DNA of 64,000 bases, from NCBI GenBank assembly GCA_013396755.1, contig VWZF01007011.1, positions 258,980-322,979 of the forward strand, read 5' to 3'. The notes under the pieces are model-generated. The model was not told where the DNA came from, made no database searches, and worked only from the letters and a program-made list of their open reading frames with translations. Within the stretch, counting starts at the first letter, position 1. Each line of letters starts with the position of its first letter. Source of the DNA: Sclerurus mexicanus. Lineage: Eukaryota > Chordata > Aves > Passeriformes > Furnariidae. A program made the position numbers and the translations under genes. Shown here one piece after another: positions 60,607 through 64,000 of this stretch.

Positions 60607-63274
60607 CTAAAGAATTTCTAAAGACTTGTAATAAATGTCATCATTCTAATAGCCAAGGAAAACTTAAAAAAAAAGACACCATTATTAAATAATGGAAGAA
60701 AACCATAAAATCAAAGGAATAGCTAAATGGCATCATTTAGCAAAAAAAATTTACCACAATTAGAATTCTTAGTAATTTTTTGTCTTCTTAAAATATGTTA
60801 AATATTCAATTTTTATGCATACTTGATGCCAATTATTTTCATTATGGAAACAGCTGTTGGAAAAGAACTAAATCTCTAACGCCTGGATGAAGATGAGTAA
60901 ATGTATGTGAAGGTGTTGTTTCTACAACTCTAACAGAGAAAAAGCAATAATCTGATTTTTTTTCTGCTTATAACATGTGCTGAATTGATATTTTCATGCT
61001 TCAAAGTAAATTTGAAATTTGGAGTATTTTTTGTTGCTGTTTTAAAAGAAAAAATATTACTCTAAGTAGATATCCAGAAATCTTCCTGGAATTCTGAACC
61101 AAGTCTTATGACATAATTTGAAAAGTTGGAGGACAACTTTTTGAGGAAGAAGACTTTTTAGAACTTTCCATTGTTATGTATCTCTTAGAACACAACTTAC
61201 CTCAAAAAGACATACAATGGTACTCTCAAATGGATAAATCATGCTGCCATTTTTTATGAAAAGACAAAGGCATCAGGAGCTAAACTACAGTCATATTAAT
61301 GTGTCTACTGCACCTAATTCTGTGCAAAAAAAAAGGGGATAACACACAGCAAAAATCCCACAATGAAATAACAAAAAACATTCAGCCAATCAACCAAAAA
61401 AAAACCCAACAAACCAAAACTAGGGTGTGTTCAAGCCTATAAGTCTACAATGATGGGAGGAAGTTTAGCTATAGAACAGCAAGATATTGTCTCCAGGTAT
61501 AATTTAAAATATTGTGTCTAGCTCTAATATGTTTTATGTAGATCACTGACCAAAGACAATGATCAAATTCCTACATAGTTTACAAACCCTTTTAACAAAA
61601 CTTTCAGGTAAAGACATACACGTAAATCAAAACACTAAATAAATTGTGAGGGAGTGGATAGCATGATACTAGACTGTCTTTATCAGGAATCTAACAGCCC
61701 TCTAATATTTTCCATTACATTAAAATAATAAGACTATTCAGCATACTTTTCCACATTGTTCCAACCTCTTGTACTTTTTCCAGCTCAACTGTGGATCAGC
61801 TGTCTGTAGCTCAAGTGGAAAAAGTGACTTATGAATAGAAAAATTCTTCCCTACTGTAGGGCTGACCACTGATCACCAGTAGTGATCTCTCACTACCAAT
61901 GGATCAAATAAACTTCTGTTTATTCCCTATCATTAAATTTCATTTTTACTGAGGACAGGCATTTAGATTTTTCCATTAGGTTTGCAAAATTCCTTCCTGT
62001 GTTCTCATTCTATGTTGCATGCTAGTGAGCCTTGAAGGACATTTCCTGAACAACTGACATTATTTTCCCTTTCAAAATGCTTAGCACATTTGATATATTA
62101 AAGTGGAAACTGCACCTGAAAAGAGATTATTCTTAAATCAATAGTTTCCTGCATTTTATTTCTCAGAAGCACATCTCTTCCATGTACCAACTTTTTACAC
62201 TCCTCTTTTTCAGGTATCCTAAATACACTCAAAATCATTTCAGCTATGACTTCTTGGAGAAAAATATGTGTGCACATATAATATACTTCATTACAATATT
62301 GATTTGCAACAACTTCACAGACAGTAATCGCATCTGCTTTAATCTGTTTGCTGCCTCAGGCTGCACTGAAAGAGGAACTAGATTCCCAGACCACTTTAGT
62401 GGCATCCTTAAAGGCAGAAACAGCTTAAAGATAATACTTGGCTTTCTCTAAAGAATTTCAATTGAACAAAGACTTTTCTTAAAATGGATATTCTATCAAA
62501 TGGCAATTCTGTAAGGATGCATGCCAACACTTTACAGCAATTTAGTAAGGAACGTGTACAACTTGGATTCATGCAATATACTGAAGACTTTTCCAGAATA
62601 CAGCTGAAGACTGGGATCCAAATGTTACCTTGATTTAATGGCATTAAACTTTTGAAGACCAAAGACTTCTCATCTCAGAATATAGGCATCATTTCAACAG
62701 AAGACATCTTTTCACCAATATATTATATCACTGCTACTGCAGTTCCAATAAAAAATGGGATAACTTCACAAAATATTTTGAGATGTCTATGCTGCAAACA
62801 TTTTGCTGAATATGCCTTTTTTCCTTTGATCGCAATCTAAGTCTACACATACAACTGAGACCTGGGACCAAGAAATTAATATTGATCTGTATCCTGACAG
62901 GCTTCCATAAAGTAATAACTGATAATGTTAAAGGAGCTTTACTGTGATAATCTAAGATACTTTTCACTATAATGCAAGTCATAATATTTCCATGAAATAG
63001 ATCCCATTCAAAAAAAAAAAGAAAAACCCGATATTGATTGAAAATTGGCATTAAAGGATGTTTAGCATTAATGGTGACATTCATTCAGGTTTCATTTAAT
63101 ATTGCCAAAAAAGAGGCCTGTAATATAAATTATAAAATATATTGATAAGGATATATTTAGTATTTGTTATCCTTGAACATAAATATAAATGATGTAAAAA
63201 AAAACCAAAACAACAAAACAAACCAGTACAGAAGAATTTTGTAATACTTTCCTGGCATAGGCAGAGAGAAGTTA
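60607..63274. other. A/T-rich DNA without recognisable gene
   Basis: No gene or transposon recognised. A/C-rich tracts lie at about 61326-61420 and 63196-63226. The longest open frame (116 codons, minus strand, 62734-63084) resembles no family I know and is A/T-rich noncoding in character. Confidence 0.65.
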
Positions 63275-63660
63275 CTGTGTTTTGTTCTGCCCCACTCAGT
63301 GCACCAAGGACATTGAGGCCCTGGAGTGTGTCCAAAGAAGGACAAGAGAGCCAATGTCTAGAAAGCAAGCCTTATGAGGGAGCTGGAGTTACTTAGCTTG
63401 AAGAAAAAGAGGCTCAGGGTGAGGTGGATGTCAGTCTCTTCTCCCAAGTACTAAGAACAAGAGCAAATGATCTCAAGTTGCTCCAGGGAAGGTTTAGAAT
63501 GGATATTAGGAAAAATTTCTTTTCTGAAAGGGTTGTAAAGCATTAAAAAAGGATGCCTAGGGAAGTGGTGGAGTCACCATCCCTGAAAGTATTTAGTAGT
63601 CATGTAGATGTGACACTTAAGGACATGGTTTAGTGGTGGACTTGGCAGTGTTAGAGACTG
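63275..63660 (+). mobile_element. CR1 LINE, 3' region without its terminus
   Basis: A plus-strand CR1 runs from 'ccaaggacattgaggccctg' (about 63303) through 'gagtgtgtccaaagaagga' and 'tgagggagctggagttactt'. It continues with 'gaaggtttagaatggatatt' (about 63488) and 'gggaagtggtggagtcacca' (about 63560) to 'aaggacatggtttagtggtg' (about 63618). It ends near 63660 before the final ggttggactcgatgatc block, so the 3' tail is lost. No open frame survives. Confidence 0.91.
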
Positions 63661-64000
63661 CCGCATAAAAACATCAGTCATAAATAAGGAAAATTGGAAA
63701 AGAAAGAGAACAAACTGATCTCTCTGCAAGCTGCACCTGTTAAATGGTCTGATCACCTCTATGGCTGAGACATAGCCATCACAGTTAACTATGTGTTGAC
63801 TGCAAAGACATCAGCGCTGGGTATGGTATACTGATAACTGACAGAATATAAGTGTATAAAAATAGCAGAACATTAAAAAATTTCATATTATGAAATTGAT
63901 TAATAATAGATAAGAACTAGCAATAATTAGGTTAGAAAATTTCTCCTTTATGTGTTAAAACTGGCCTGATTTTTCAGTCTTCTGAACCTTCTGACCAAAA
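63661..64000. other. A/T-rich DNA without recognisable gene
   Basis: Nothing recognised in the last 340 bases. A small inverted repeat, aatttcata/tatgaaatt with a one-base centre, lies at about 63879-63897. Confidence 0.65.

Overview
This window looks like about 64 kb of gene-free nuclear DNA from a bird. It is strongly A/T-rich. It carries many copies of CR1 LINEs, the dominant retroposon of birds and other reptiles, and several long terminal repeats (LTRs) of the old retrovirus-like families common in avian genomes. I recognise no host protein-coding exon, tRNA, rRNA or other RNA gene. The open frames longer than about 120 codons are transposon sequence or unrecognised chance frames. It could be intergenic, a gene desert or a long intron; the sequence alone does not say. 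The species cannot be named. All family assignments come from recalled family features, not from a database search.

Layout. 0-5.4 kb: a minus-strand CR1 fragment at the very start, A/T-rich DNA, then one CR1 nested inside another (4.94-5.38 kb). 7.36-7.67 kb: a G+C-richer block bounded by TGTTGAG...CTCAACA, possibly an unclassified solo LTR. 9.07-10.02 kb: a solo LTR with a degenerate internal minisatellite. 10-15.7 kb: a perfect 25-bp duplication, a perfect palindrome and a perfect hairpin, then a minus-strand LTR (14.5-15.1 kb) and a plus-strand CR1 (15.2-15.7 kb). 15.7-27 kb: featureless A/T-rich DNA with microsatellites. 27.05-27.5 kb: an unclassified G+C-richer block with open frames on both strands. 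27.6-28.1 and 40.15-40.73 kb: two CR1 copies of one subfamily with a TAGAA tail, the second tail grown to about 20 units. 32-37 kb: plus-strand CR1 pieces, the largest (36.1-37.1 kb) retaining reverse-transcriptase coding sequence but missing the catalytic motif. 41.76-42.28 kb: an LTR of the same family as the one at 14.5 kb. 44.5 kb: a G-rich tract that fits the quadruplex rule. 50.35-50.68 kb: a badly decayed LTR of the same family. 57.7-58.8 kb: a CR1 with endonuclease-domain coding sequence. 59.5-60.6 kb: a composite of LTR, CR1, second LTR and CR1. 63.3-63.66 kb: a last CR1 fragment.

How the parts relate. Nothing here works as a pathway. The window records successive retroposon insertion and decay: CR1s truncated at the 5' end with simple-repeat 3' tails, LTRs standing alone without internal viral genes, and nesting that gives relative ages. 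I found no convincing previously undescribed biological system. The best leads are the two unclassified G+C-richer blocks (7.36 and 27.05 kb), the composite at 59.5-60.6 kb, and a few structural DNA motifs.
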